Of a stretch of 64,000 bases of DNA, positions 9,656 to 19,308 are shown piece after piece. Below the pieces are notes generated by a model. The model worked only from the letters and a program-made list of their open reading frames with translations. It searched no databases and had not been told where the DNA came from. A program made the translations under genes and the position numbers. The DNA comes from Fundicoccus_A sp052115865 (GTDB lineage: Bacteria > Bacillota > Bacilli > Lactobacillales > Aerococcaceae), in assembly GCF_052115865.1 (NCBI RefSeq), contig NZ_JBQKME010000002.1, positions 62,001-126,000 of the forward strand, written 5' to 3'. Positions within the stretch are counted from its first letter, which is position 1; each line of letters begins with the position of its first letter.

Positions 9656-10406
9656 CCTCCTGATTCAAAGTAGGGTTCCATTCAGAAACAATAACGACGG
9701 TTATATTATCTGTTCCACCTGCTTCATTGGCAGCACCAATTAGTTGATCACCAAAATCTTCATCCATTCGATGTTGTTCAAAAATAGCACTCAATTCTTC
9801 TTGGCTTACCATATTCGTTAAACCATCTGAACATAGCATCAAGACTTCCACTTCATTTAATGGAATCAAATTAATTTCTGATTCCACTTGATTAGATCCT
9901 CCAATGGATTGCGTTACGATATTGCGACCTGGATGAACTTGTCCTTCTGCTTCAGTAATTTCACCGGTCCGAATTAATTCATTAATCAAGGAATGATCCT
10001 CTGTTATTTGCTTTAACTGACCATTAAAATACACATATGCTCGACTATCACCGACATGCGAAACAACAATATGGTCATTAATTACCACTGCCATAACTAA
10101 AGTGGTCCCCATCCCAATTAAATGGGCATTTTCAGTCGATTGTTGGTAAATATGTTGATTAACTTCATTTACGATATCGTTAAACCATTGGACCATTTCC
10201 TCAATTGAAGTTATTTCTTTATTTTCTTTAAATTTAGACCCGATATAGTCCGTCGTCATACGACTAGCTACATCGCCTGCTTGATGCCCACCAACGCCAT
10301 CACATAATATGTATAAATACTGATTAGACTGGTTGATGTAGTAGTCAGCATAATCTTGATTAGATGTCCTGCGCTTTCCTACATTAGAACGAATCGTTAT
10401 TTTCAT
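9648..10406 (-). CDS. stp: PP2C-family protein serine/threonine phosphatase, partner of PrkC
   Basis: Dephosphorylates PrkC substrates and PrkC. With the start at 10406 (MKITIRSNVGKRRTSNQD, TGGAGTG site upstream) the product is 252 aa; a longer reading frame to 10490 would run into rsmB and adds non-family residues. Metal-binding motifs are visible: RTSNQD, CDGVGGHQAGDVAS, VVSHVGDSRAY, LCSDGLTNMV and GGTDNITVV. It lies between rsmB and prkC. Confidence 0.95.
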   Translation of the reverse strand: MKITIRSNVGKRRTSNQDYADYYINQSNQYLYILCDGVGGHQAGDVASRMTTDYIGSKFKENKEITSIEEMVQWFNDIVNEVNQHIYQQSTENAHLIGMGTTLVMAVVINDHIVVSHVGDSRAYVYFNGQLKQITEDHSLINELIRTGEITEAEGQVHPGRNIVTQSIGGSNQVESEINLIPLNEVEVLMLCSDGLTNMVSQEELSAIFEQHRMDEDFGDQLIGAANEAGGTDNITVVIVSEWNPTLNQEGE

Positions 10407-10423
10407 ATTTTCACTCCAGTTAA

Positions 10424-11797
10424 CTACATCTTTTCTCTTTTTCTTAAGCGACAAATAAAAAAACCATCTGTGTGATATTGGTCTTGCCAAACACGAATAT
10501 AGCCTTCACTCGTAATAAGATTCGATGGAATTTGATCCGTCATCCCAATTGGCTCAACTTGATAATGAACGTGAGTTGCGATAAATTGCGCAATGACTTC
10601 TTCGTTTTCTTGACGTGTGGTCGAACATGTACTATAAACCAATGTTCCATCATTTTTCAGTAAGCGATCTAAATGATTTAATAATTCGAGTTGAATCGAG
10701 ACTAATTCACTCACATCAGTCGGTTTCTTTTCATATTTAATTTCAGGTTTACGTCGCATTAAACCTAAGCCTGAACAAGGCGCATCTAAGTATATCATAT
10801 CATATAATTGATTTGTATTGGGTTGAAATAATGTTGCATCTGCCACATGAAAATCAATTTTTTCTGAAAGATTCATTCGTTCAGCATGATCTTTTGCTTT
10901 TTGTAATTTAGCTTTTGAAAGGTCCAAAGCCGTTAAATGACCATCTGTTAATAGTTGAGCAATATGAGTTGCCTTACCACCAGGTGCGGCACAAGCATCT
11001 AAAATAGTTTCATCTCCTTGAATATTCCCTACAGGGGCAACAAGCATCGATGATTCATCTTGTATCGTCAACAAACCTTGTGCAAACAAAATCGAATGGA
11101 CTAAATTACCACTATAACAACGAATGCCATATGGTGATAATGGACTAATGTCTACATCGAATCCTTCAGCAGCTAATTGCTTTATGAATTCTTCTCGCTT
11201 TTCAGGATGACTATTAATTCTCGCCGATACAAAAGGTTCTTCTAGTAAACTCGACAGAAGCTTTTCAACCCTTGGAACGGACGCTTCAAATTGCTCTAAA
11301 AGATCTTCAACAATCCATTTTTGCACACTATATTTAATGCTCAGGCGCTCAATCGGATCTTGAATTTGATCGAAATTCGGTTTTTCCATCCGTTGGAAAT
11401 TTCTTAATAATGCATTGACGAAATTCCCCAAACTTTGATGACCATTTGCTTTAGCAATTTTCACAGCTTCATTAACGACTGCAAAAGCTGGTATACGGTT
11501 TAAATACACTAATTGATAGACCGAAAGTCTTAGCAAACTCAATAGCCACGGTTCAATTTTCTTTCCTTCAATGACAGCCTGCAAATAGAAGTCAATCGTA
11601 TAACGATTTTGAACAACCCCATATACTAATTGCACAAGTAAACGATTGTCGGCTTCATTTAAAATTGATTGATTAAGAAATTGATTAATGAGTTGATTAG
11701 AGTAGCCCGATTCGTATTCAATTTGATAAATGATTTTCAAAGCTTGCCAGCGAACATTTTTCGCTAATTCCTTTTCAGCTCTATTTTTTATCTTCAT
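10424..11797 (-). CDS. rsmB: 16S rRNA (cytosine-967-C5) methyltransferase RsmB
   Basis: Methylates C967 of 16S rRNA. The 457-aa protein has an N-terminal NusB-like RNA-binding domain (about 1-140) and a C-terminal Rossmann methyltransferase: DACAAPGGKATHIA binds SAM, DAPCSGLGLMRRKPE and YSTCST carry the two catalytic cysteines. It follows fmt by 9 nt and lies before the phosphatase, as in many Firmicutes. The ribosome binding site is weak, suggesting coupling to fmt. Confidence 0.96.
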   Translation of the reverse strand: MKIKNRAEKELAKNVRWQALKIIYQIEYESGYSNQLINQFLNQSILNEADNRLLVQLVYGVVQNRYTIDFYLQAVIEGKKIEPWLLSLLRLSVYQLVYLNRIPAFAVVNEAVKIAKANGHQSLGNFVNALLRNFQRMEKPNFDQIQDPIERLSIKYSVQKWIVEDLLEQFEASVPRVEKLLSSLLEEPFVSARINSHPEKREEFIKQLAAEGFDVDISPLSPYGIRCYSGNLVHSILFAQGLLTIQDESSMLVAPVGNIQGDETILDACAAPGGKATHIAQLLTDGHLTALDLSKAKLQKAKDHAERMNLSEKIDFHVADATLFQPNTNQLYDMIYLDAPCSGLGLMRRKPEIKYEKKPTDVSELVSIQLELLNHLDRLLKNDGTLVYSTCSTTRQENEEVIAQFIATHVHYQVEPIGMTDQIPSNLITSEGYIRVWQDQYHTDGFFICRLRKREKM

Positions 11798-11806
11798 CTT
11801 TTCACA

Positions 11807-12757
11807 TCATTTCCGGTAAAACTTTTGACCAAGCCAATCACTCACCGTTAGACCGTTGTAGGTTTGTTTAATGGTCATTCTTTTTTTACCACTTTCTTGC
11901 CACTCTGTAATAGCAAAAAAACTGTCATTGGCAGCTTGAACAACAATATGATCTGGATTTACCGCTAAAATTTCTCCCGGCTCACCATGACATTTAAAGT
12001 CTTTCATTGGAAAACCAGCCCAAATTTTTAAACGTTGTTCATTAAGCCAAGTATAAGTTGAGGGATTGGGACGAAAGGCTCGAATATGTTGATCGATTTC
12101 TTTCGCACTCTTTGTCCAATCTAATTGCTCATCTTCTCTTTTCAACATCGGTGCATAACTAACTAAATCAGGATTTTGAGCTTGTGGCTCTATCCTATCA
12201 TTTAAAATAGCATCTAAGGTTTCAACTAACAAATCCGCACCAATCACAGCAAGCTTTTCAAAGATATCTCCCGCATCATCTTCAGAACTTATATCAAGTA
12301 CTCTCTGCGAATATATATCACCGGCATCCATCTCAGGAACCATCTTCATAATACTGACACCTGTTTGTGAATCGCCATTCCAAATAGAATATTGTATAGG
12401 AGCTGCCCCTCGGTATTTTGGCAATAAAGACGCATGGACATTAAGCGCGACATATTTTGGATGTTGTAATAGTTTTTTAGGTACATATTGACCATAAGCT
12501 GCTGTTACAATAAAATCCGCCTCTTTACTTAATAATGCTTCCATTTCCTGTGAACCACTTAATTTTTCAGCTTGAAAAACCTCGATCTGATTCTCTATAG
12601 CAAGCTCTTTAACAGCGGTTGCTTGCAATTTTCTTTTTCTTCCAACAGGACGGTCTGGTTGTGAAACAACAGCTTTAATTTGATAATCCTCATCGATTAA
12701 TCGTTGTAATACAGCTGCCGAGAATTCAGCCGTTCCCATAAAAATAATTGACGTCAT
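11807..12757 (-). CDS. fmt: Methionyl-tRNA formyltransferase
   Basis: Formylates initiator Met-tRNA using 10-formyl-THF. The 316-aa product starts MTSIIFMGTAEFSAAVL and carries the HASLLPKYRGAAPIQ motif with catalytic Asn/His, then the C-terminal OB-like tRNA-binding domain. A GGGGG site precedes the ATG. It lies 11 nt behind priA in the def/fmt/rsmB type cluster. Confidence 0.97.
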   Translation of the reverse strand: MTSIIFMGTAEFSAAVLQRLIDEDYQIKAVVSQPDRPVGRKRKLQATAVKELAIENQIEVFQAEKLSGSQEMEALLSKEADFIVTAAYGQYVPKKLLQHPKYVALNVHASLLPKYRGAAPIQYSIWNGDSQTGVSIMKMVPEMDAGDIYSQRVLDISSEDDAGDIFEKLAVIGADLLVETLDAILNDRIEPQAQNPDLVSYAPMLKREDEQLDWTKSAKEIDQHIRAFRPNPSTYTWLNEQRLKIWAGFPMKDFKCHGEPGEILAVNPDHIVVQAANDSFFAITEWQESGKKRMTIKQTYNGLTVSDWLGQKFYRK

Positions 12758-12768
12758 ACTGTTCCCCC

Positions 12769-15189
12769 TTAAATAAAATATTGAGGTTCATGATCAATGT
12801 TAACAAATATCCCTTTTTTAATCTCTTCTTGTGTTTGGGATAAAATTGTCTGTAATTCCTCTTGTATTTGTGCTTTATTTTTATATTTAATAATAATTTG
12901 ATAGTAATAGTAGTTATTTTTTTTGACTGCTGGTCCATTACTTGGTCCCAGCAAGATAACTTGATCTGTGTTGATAGCAGCAAACAGTTGGCTTTTTAGA
13001 GCATAAATAACTTTTTGAGCGTGTTTTTGCTGCTTACTTGACACTGTCACACTTGTTACAAAGAAGTATGGTGGATAATTAGCTATATGCCTTCTTTGCA
13101 TTTCTGTATAAAAGTAACGTTCATAATCTTGATTTTTTACCAACTGCATCACATAATGGTCTGGATTATAGGTTTGAACAATAACTTCCCCTTTATAGCG
13201 TCCTCTACCCGCTCGACCTGCTACTTGCGTCATAAGTTGGAATGTTCGTTCTGAAGCACGAAAATCTGGAAGATGTAAGGCAGTATCTGCATTCATGACC
13301 CCTACTAGTGTTACTTTTTCAAAATCAAGCCCTTTAGCTATCATTTGTGTCCCCAATAAAATATCAGCCTTACCTTTTGAAAAAGCATTTAATAATTTCT
13401 CATGTTGACCCTTGCCACGAGTCGTATCAATATCCATTCGAATCGTTTTAGCGCTTGGGAAAAGTTCAGTTAATATTTCAGCAATTTGCTGCGTCCCAAC
13501 CCCGAATGTCCGAATATGATGACCATGGCAATTAGGGCATGCATGCGGAACAGGACAATGATAATCACAATAATGGCACTTCATTTGTTCATCCGACTTA
13601 TGGTAGGTCAATGAAATATCACAGCGGGGACATTGTAAGACTTGACCACAATCCCGGCAAAGCAAGAATGAAGCATAACCTCGTCTATTTAATAACAAAA
13701 TAATTTGTTCTTTCGCATCGAGTCTTTGCTGAATCATTTCAATCAACCTAGGCGAGAACACATCATTTTCATACCGCCCCACTATTTTAGACATATCAAT
13801 TAATTCCACTTGCGGTAAGGCTTGCTCGTTTATCCGTTTTGGCAAACGAATCAGTTCATAGCGACCAACTTCAGCTCTTGAACGTGACTCTAGCGAAGGC
13901 GTTGCACTACCTAGGATGACAGGACAACCATGGTATTTTGACCGCCAGATTGCGACATTACGGGCATGATAGCGAGGATTATCCGCTTGTTTATAGGTAG
14001 ATTCATGTTCCTCATCAATAACAATTAAGCCAATATTTTTAATAGGGGCGAATATCGATGACCGCGCTCCTACAACAATTGTCGCTTCGCCATTAATGAT
14101 CCGTCGCCACTCATCAAATCTTTCATTGACTGATAGTCCAGAGTGTAAAACAGCAATACCCGTTTGAAAACGACTTTTCACCCGATTGACCATTTGAGGC
14201 GTCAAAGCAATTTCTGGCACTAAGAAAATGGCCCCTCGATTGCTTTCACGTGCTTTTTCCATTAATTGTAAGTAAACTTCAGTTTTACCACTGCCTGTAA
14301 CCCCTTCTAGCAAAAAGGTCGTGGCTTTATTAGCTTGTCGTGCTGCTTCAACCTGATTAAAAGCCTTCAACTGATCTGCTGTTAAACTTTGGGCTACTGT
14401 CGGTTCAAATTCTTGATTAGCTAAAGGATTACGGTAAACCTCTTCTTCAACTTTTTTTAACCATTGTTTGTCAAGTGCAATTTTTAATAAACGATGATCA
14501 TATTCTTTGTATTCTAAAAAATCTGTTTGTTTTAACATCACAAATTGATGACGATTGTCAATTAAATCATTTAATAACAAGGCTTGTTTGGTACTATTTT
14601 TCCTTAATTGCTGTAATTCATTTTGATAAAATTCCTCGGTTTGTAAAACATTTAAATAAGCAACCGTCTTCGTCGTTGCCCTATCTTTTAACCGATATTC
14701 AATTTTAATAATCTTTTCGTTTAATAAATACTTCAAGAGCCTAGCTGGGATTAATTGTTCAAGCGAATGGCTCTCAATATAGCTTTCTCCATTATAATCC
14801 AAGTAGTTCTCTATTAATTGTTCAAATTCCTCTGCTTTTAAAATCTCAAAATCATTTTCATACTTAACTTTTAAAACCGATGGAAGCATGGCTTGGAGAA
14901 CATTAATCCTAAAAGTAAATATCTCATCGGCAATAACAGCACTCAATTCAACCAATTCTTCATTGAGGAAGGACATATAATCTAATACTTTATTAATTGG
15001 TTTTAGTCCACCTTCAAAGTCGGTTTCATTAGCGATTTCAACCACAATAGCCATCACTTGTCGGAAACCAAATGGAACTTGCACACGAATGCCAATTTCA
15101 ATCATATCTTCTAGCTCAGTTGGCACTAGATAATCAAAAGTGCGATCAACTTGTTTGGTTGGAACATCTACAATAACTTTTACAATCAT
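12769..15189 (-). CDS. priA: Primosomal protein N' (replication restart helicase PriA)
   Basis: Reloads the replisome at collapsed forks. The 806-aa product has an N-terminal 3'-DNA-binding domain (1-110), a winged-helix region, Walker A GVTGSGKT, DEEH box, and the zinc-binding insertion with eight cysteines in CRDCGQVLQCPRCD, CHYCDYHC and CPNCHG. The start at 15189 follows AAGGAGGTG. It is the first gene of the priA-fmt-rsmB-stp-prkC run after the rpoZ terminator. Confidence 0.97.
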   Translation of the reverse strand: MIVKVIVDVPTKQVDRTFDYLVPTELEDMIEIGIRVQVPFGFRQVMAIVVEIANETDFEGGLKPINKVLDYMSFLNEELVELSAVIADEIFTFRINVLQAMLPSVLKVKYENDFEILKAEEFEQLIENYLDYNGESYIESHSLEQLIPARLLKYLLNEKIIKIEYRLKDRATTKTVAYLNVLQTEEFYQNELQQLRKNSTKQALLLNDLIDNRHQFVMLKQTDFLEYKEYDHRLLKIALDKQWLKKVEEEVYRNPLANQEFEPTVAQSLTADQLKAFNQVEAARQANKATTFLLEGVTGSGKTEVYLQLMEKARESNRGAIFLVPEIALTPQMVNRVKSRFQTGIAVLHSGLSVNERFDEWRRIINGEATIVVGARSSIFAPIKNIGLIVIDEEHESTYKQADNPRYHARNVAIWRSKYHGCPVILGSATPSLESRSRAEVGRYELIRLPKRINEQALPQVELIDMSKIVGRYENDVFSPRLIEMIQQRLDAKEQIILLLNRRGYASFLLCRDCGQVLQCPRCDISLTYHKSDEQMKCHYCDYHCPVPHACPNCHGHHIRTFGVGTQQIAEILTELFPSAKTIRMDIDTTRGKGQHEKLLNAFSKGKADILLGTQMIAKGLDFEKVTLVGVMNADTALHLPDFRASERTFQLMTQVAGRAGRGRYKGEVIVQTYNPDHYVMQLVKNQDYERYFYTEMQRRHIANYPPYFFVTSVTVSSKQQKHAQKVIYALKSQLFAAINTDQVILLGPSNGPAVKKNNYYYYQIIIKYKNKAQIQEELQTILSQTQEEIKKGIFVNIDHEPQYFI

Positions 15190-15231
15190 CTTGCACCTCC
15201 TTACACAGTGATATTTATTCGTTAAAATTGA

Positions 15232-15281
15232 AAATACTACTACGAAATGTGTCTAGCAAGCGTCATTTCATAGTAGTATTT
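15232..15281 (-). terminator. Terminator behind gmk-rpoZ
   Basis: Eighteen-base arms (15232-15249, 15264-15281) pair nearly perfectly. The minus-strand continuation is T-rich but interrupted, so termination may be partial and allow read-through into priA. Confidence 0.75.
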
Positions 15282-15288
15282 ACTCAAA

Positions 15289-15483
15289 TTAATCTCTAAT
15301 TTCTAAATCTCCAGATACAATTTCTTCTAAAGCTTTACCTACCGGTTTAACTGATTGGTAATCATCTAAAATTTCATTCTTATAAACGCGCATTTCATGC
15401 GCTCTCTTACTGGCTAAGATAACAAGAGAATATTTAGATGGCACTTCCTTTATTAATTTATCAATGGAAGGATATAACATCAT
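15289..15483 (-). CDS. rpoZ: DNA-directed RNA polymerase omega subunit
   Basis: A 64-aa protein (MMLYPSIDKLIKEVPSKYSL) with the omega core LVILASKRAHEM and KPVGKALEEI, which clamps the beta' subunit. It overlaps the stop of gmk by one base, the usual gmk-rpoZ coupling, and precedes priA as in Bacillus and lactic acid bacteria. Confidence 0.93.
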   Translation of the reverse strand: MMLYPSIDKLIKEVPSKYSLVILASKRAHEMRVYKNEILDDYQSVKPVGKALEEIVSGDLEIRD

Positions 15484-16121
15484 TATTCTTTCCCTACTTT
15501 CTGAAAATAATTATGGATATCTTGTTTTATTTGATCGACCACTCGTTCAACGCGTAGGTGTTCACTCATAATAATGGCATTAATTTTCGCTACAGCATGT
15601 TCAACTTTGTCATTCACAACAACATAATCGTAATGTTGCATTAACTCAATTTCTTCACGTGCCATTTGCATACGCTCATATACAATAGCGGCTGTATCTG
15701 TTCCTCTACCTGTTATACGAGATTCTAGTTCTTGTAAACTAGGTGGTGCTAAAAAAATAAAGATTCCTTCAGGCATTTTTTGTCTTACTTTCATCGCACC
15801 TTGAACTTCAATTTCTAAAAACACATCGTTGCCTGCTGCTAAATTCTCTTCAATTTTTGTAATAGGTGTTCCATAAAAATTGCCAACATATTCAGCATAT
15901 TCAAGCAATGCATCATCGCGAATTAATTGTTCGAACTCTTCGCGATTGACGAAATGGTAATCTTTACCATCAACTTCACCTTCGCGCATTTGACGTGTTG
16001 TTGCGGAAACTGAATACACATATTTAAATGGATTGTCTTTAAAAATTGCTGACCGAACAGTACCTTTACCAACCCCTGAAGGCCCAGACAATACAATTAA
16101 TAATCCCCGAGTCTCTATCAT
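15483..16121 (-). CDS. gmk: Guanylate kinase
   Basis: Phosphorylates GMP to GDP. The 212-aa product has the P-loop SGPSGVGKGT, the GMP-binding segment with SATTRQMREGEVDGKDYHF, and EIEVQGA. AAGGAGG lies upstream of the ATG. It is cotranscribed with rpoZ (1-nt overlap). Confidence 0.97.
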   Translation of the reverse strand: MIETRGLLIVLSGPSGVGKGTVRSAIFKDNPFKYVYSVSATTRQMREGEVDGKDYHFVNREEFEQLIRDDALLEYAEYVGNFYGTPITKIEENLAAGNDVFLEIEVQGAMKVRQKMPEGIFIFLAPPSLQELESRITGRGTDTAAIVYERMQMAREEIELMQHYDYVVVNDKVEHAVAKINAIIMSEHLRVERVVDQIKQDIHNYFQKVGKE

Positions 16122-16222
16122 TATGGCCTCCTTTATTCTTTTACCATCTACTTATTATACTATCATAGTCCAAAAAAATCTAAAAGTCACTTATATTAGA
16201 ATCAGAAATCTTTAACAATATT

Positions 16223-17236
16223 CTATTCTAACTCCAATTGTGCTTTTATTTGATTACTAATTGAATTTAATGACTCCGATTCGATAATTTCATAATATAT
16301 GCCATCAATCATTTCGCCATGACCACTTAATTGATAATTGATAATTTCATTGACAGCACTTGTATAATGTCTAGAGAGTGTGACAATTTCATTAAACGTT
16401 AAATCCGTTGACACATTATCTTGTAAAGACATTAAAATGTCATTGTATCGGTAAAGCAAGCTGAAATCAATCACTTCTGCTAATAAGGCTTCTATTAGCT
16501 GTCTTTGTCTTTCTTGCCGGCCGTAATCTCCACCCGAATCATATCGGTTTTGTGAATATGCCAAGGCTTGATCTCCATCCATGTGAACGGTTTGTCCTTC
16601 AATGAATGAATAACCTCGTTGATCAAATGATACAGCAGGTGTAATCGTCACACCTCCAACGGCATCAACTATATCAGAAAAACCTTGCATATTTACTGAT
16701 ATAGTAAAATCGATTGGAATATCTAACAAGTTTTGTACCGTATTAGCAGCCATCGCCGTCCCACCAAATGCATAAGCATGGTTAATCTTATCTTCCGTTC
16801 CATATCCTACAATTTCTGTTAAGGTATCTCGTGGAATACTAGTGATTGTTGTTTGATTAGTATTTGGATTTACAGTCACAACCATCATCACATCTGAACG
16901 TCCTTGGTCAACTCTACCTAAGTCGCCAGTGTCAACACCTAAAAGTAGTACTGAAAAAGGCTTATGATCTTTTTCTATATTCACAGCCTCTGCTCGAACC
17001 TGCTCTTGTTCGGATGGTCTTTCAGTTGTAATGACAACAGATGTATTTTTTAAATCACTATAGATTCTATATACATAAATACCAGCTCCTACCACTAGAA
17101 CTAATAGAATTAATAAAAGAAAACATCCAAAATTAAATTTCTTTTTCTGACGTTGTCTTCGTTTATTTTTACCATTATGAATGGAACTTCGACTTCTTTG
17201 CATGGGTTCATAGGAAGCATCATTTTCTTCCGACAA
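16223..17236 (-). CDS. LytR-CpsA-Psr (LCP) family phosphotransferase
   Basis: LCP proteins attach wall teichoic acid or capsule to peptidoglycan outside the cell. The 337-aa protein has a basic cytosolic N-terminus, one membrane helix (about residues 35-57), and the LCP domain with LLLGVDTGD, RSDVMMVVTVNP, SIPRDT and YSQNRYDSGGDYGRQERQRQ, containing the conserved Arg/Asp ligands of the polyprenyl phosphate. The start is a TTG at 17236 behind GGAGGGGAG. It stands alone, so the polymer it handles is unknown. Confidence 0.92.
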   Translation of the reverse strand: MSEENDASYEPMQRSRSSIHNGKNKRRQRQKKKFNFGCFLLLILLVLVVGAGIYVYRIYSDLKNTSVVITTERPSEQEQVRAEAVNIEKDHKPFSVLLLGVDTGDLGRVDQGRSDVMMVVTVNPNTNQTTITSIPRDTLTEIVGYGTEDKINHAYAFGGTAMAANTVQNLLDIPIDFTISVNMQGFSDIVDAVGGVTITPAVSFDQRGYSFIEGQTVHMDGDQALAYSQNRYDSGGDYGRQERQRQLIEALLAEVIDFSLLYRYNDILMSLQDNVSTDLTFNEIVTLSRHYTSAVNEIINYQLSGHGEMIDGIYYEIIESESLNSISNQIKAQLELE

Positions 17237-17360
17237 TAGGACTCCCCTCCTAAATCTCTCTAAAATTTATTATAAGACCTATTTTAACATTGAATGAACA
17301 ATCTTCCAATTGAATAATGGAATTTTTATCTACTGTTAATAAAGGTAATATTTTATAATT

Positions 17361-18746
17361 TTATTTTTGAGAAAGAAAGGCTTCCAAATCAATTGATTGC
17401 CCCGCTTCATAGGCAATGGTTTGGTCTTCTTTCGGAACCATACTTCCACCTGTTGCCCAAACAACATGCGTCGAATTTTCCATAAATGTTTCTAAATGAT
17501 GTTGCTTAATATATTCTTGTCCTTCTGTCGTACTCATTAAATAACTTGGTCCAACTAAGCCAGCTAAGGCTGCAGGCTCTAAATTAATCTTTTCTACGTC
17601 CATCATTTTAGATAGCCAGTAATTTGCCTCTTCCTCTTGCAGAGTATAGCCACCTGAGAAGAAATTTTCTAATAAACGAGAAACAAAACCAGATGTTCGC
17701 GGTACAGCTAAACCATCCATAATTGTTTTATCTTCAATTTCAAAATCAATAACTGAAACACCGTCATAAGCTTGGGTAATTAAACCTAATAGCATTGAAG
17801 GCATATGGGTAGGTTCAGCAAAGAAACAGTGAACGTTATCGCCATACACTTGCTTCATTCCAAAGGTTATTCCACCAGGACTACCCCCAATTCCACAAGG
17901 TAAGTATAGAAACAGTGGGTGTTCTGCATCAACTATAATATTTTGTTTTTCTAATTGTTTAGCAAAGCGACTAGCAGCAACAGAGTAGCCTAACAACAAT
18001 TCAATCGAGTGCTCATCGTCAACAAAATATGAATTAGGATCTTCATTGGATTGATCTCTACCACGCTCGACAGCCATCGTAAAGTTTGTTTTATGTTCGA
18101 CAACTTCTACTCCACGTGAACGTAATAATTCTTTCTTCCATTCCTTAGCATCGTGCGACATGTGAACCGTCACTTTGAATCCTAGTTTAGAACCCATTAC
18201 CCCCACACTGATTCCTAGGTTTCCAGTTGTACCCACTACAAGTTTATATTGACTAAAAAATTCTTTAAATTCATCCGAAGCAAAAATAGAATAATCTTCA
18301 TGGATGCTATTTAACATGCCTTCATTTAAAGCTAGAGTTTCTGCATGTTTTAATACCTCATAAATAGCTCCACGCGCTTTAATAGTCCCAGCAATTGGTA
18401 AACTATCATCACGTTTTAGCATTAATTTGCCTGGAATATCTACTTTGTAAAGTGACTCTAGGACTTTTTTTATTTCATTAATTTCATCCAAATCAGATTC
18501 AATTAAGCCATTGGTCTCTTCAGTTTCTGGAAATGCAATTCTAATGAAGGCCGCAAATCGTTCTAGACGTTCTTCAGCTTCCTTAACATCTCGAGCCGAT
18601 AAATGCACCCGTTTCCTTGCCTCTTCAAATTCAGGCTTTAAAGAATTAACCCAAAAAACATTTTTTAATTCACTAATTGATTTTAGAACAGGCTTTTCAT
18701 CTTTCCACTGGTTTAATGTGTAATCTGATAATAATTTTTCTACCAT
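17361..18746 (-). CDS. dsdA: D-serine ammonia-lyase (D-serine dehydratase)
   Basis: A PLP enzyme converting D-serine to pyruvate and ammonia, detoxifying D-serine. The 461-aa product carries the PLP lysine in LPIAGTIKARGA, the phosphate-binding VGTTGNLGISVG loop and CGIGGSPGG, all typical of DsdA. AATGGAGGG precedes the ATG. It has no adjacent transporter or DsdC-like regulator and lies between the LCP gene and a divergent SOS-controlled gene. Confidence 0.95.
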   Translation of the reverse strand: MVEKLLSDYTLNQWKDEKPVLKSISELKNVFWVNSLKPEFEEARKRVHLSARDVKEAEERLERFAAFIRIAFPETEETNGLIESDLDEINEIKKVLESLYKVDIPGKLMLKRDDSLPIAGTIKARGAIYEVLKHAETLALNEGMLNSIHEDYSIFASDEFKEFFSQYKLVVGTTGNLGISVGVMGSKLGFKVTVHMSHDAKEWKKELLRSRGVEVVEHKTNFTMAVERGRDQSNEDPNSYFVDDEHSIELLLGYSVAASRFAKQLEKQNIIVDAEHPLFLYLPCGIGGSPGGITFGMKQVYGDNVHCFFAEPTHMPSMLLGLITQAYDGVSVIDFEIEDKTIMDGLAVPRTSGFVSRLLENFFSGGYTLQEEEANYWLSKMMDVEKINLEPAALAGLVGPSYLMSTTEGQEYIKQHHLETFMENSTHVVWATGGSMVPKEDQTIAYEAGQSIDLEAFLSQK

Positions 18747-18827
18747 AAAATTGACCCTCCATTTTTTTCAACACTAATAATATATCTTTATTTGCTCGAA
18801 GGTGCAAATATTAATTTAAGATTTATG

Positions 18828-18877
18828 TTGACTTTAAGAACATATGTTCGTATAATACAGATACAAACATTTGTTCG
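18828..18877 (+). promoter_or_regulatory. SOS (LexA-controlled) promoter of the YolD-like gene
   Basis: TTGACT (18828-18833), a 17-nt spacer and TATAAT (18851-18856) form a near-consensus promoter. A LexA/DinR box AGAACATATGTTCG (18837-18850) fills the spacer, and a second box CAAACATTTGTTCG (18864-18877) covers the expected start site. The Gram-positive consensus is CGAAC-N4-GTTCG; box 1 has one mismatch in the outer base and box 2 one mismatch. Confidence 0.88.
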
Positions 18878-18907
18878 GTTTTGAATTTTTTAAAGGAGCT
18901 AATATAA

Positions 18908-19252
18908 ATGGAATTACCAATTTACCCTCAATCAAAACTTGCTAAACAAATTCATCATATTTTTGAGCCGTTTTTGGTAGAACAACCAATGCTTCAGGAT
19001 GAAGATGAGTCTATGATGCCACTTTATCAAGTAGAAAAATTACTGCATGAACATTATGTGAGCCAAGAACCACTATCAATTAATTATGAATATTACAATC
19101 AGAAAAACAGAATTAAACAAAGAACCATTGTTGTAACTGTTGACTCGACTGTTCTGATTGATCGTCGCATCGTTCTAACTGAAATAGATCGAAAAAGTAG
19201 TTTTATATTACCAGTCGAACAAATACTAACGGTGTCTGCCAACATCGCTTAG
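18908..19252 (+). CDS. YolD-like family protein, SOS-regulated
   Basis: The 114-aa product matches YolD-like proteins in its C-terminal half: a LIDRRIVLTEIDRKSSFIL stretch followed by LPVEQILTV corresponds to the family's G-x-I / iD-x-k-x-I-x-l / ipf-x-x-I pattern, which I judge by eye. YolD-like proteins usually sit next to a Y-family polymerase (UvrX/DinB/ImuB type) and are DNA-damage-induced. Here no polymerase is adjacent, but the promoter carries two LexA boxes. AAGGAGC precedes the ATG. Its biochemical role is unknown. Confidence 0.72.
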   Translation: MELPIYPQSKLAKQIHHIFEPFLVEQPMLQDEDESMMPLYQVEKLLHEHYVSQEPLSINYEYYNQKNRIKQRTIVVTVDSTVLIDRRIVLTEIDRKSSFILPVEQILTVSANIA

Positions 19253-19257
19253 TATAC

Positions 19258-19306
19258 AAATAACACCACTGATTAACTTAATCCCCGTTAATCAGTGGTG
19301 TTATTT
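19258..19306. terminator. Perfect bidirectional terminator
   Basis: Twenty-base perfect arms (19258-19277 and 19287-19306) with a 9-nt loop. It serves both the YolD-like gene and the convergent ThiT-like gene. Confidence 0.9.
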
Positions 19307-19308
19307 GT

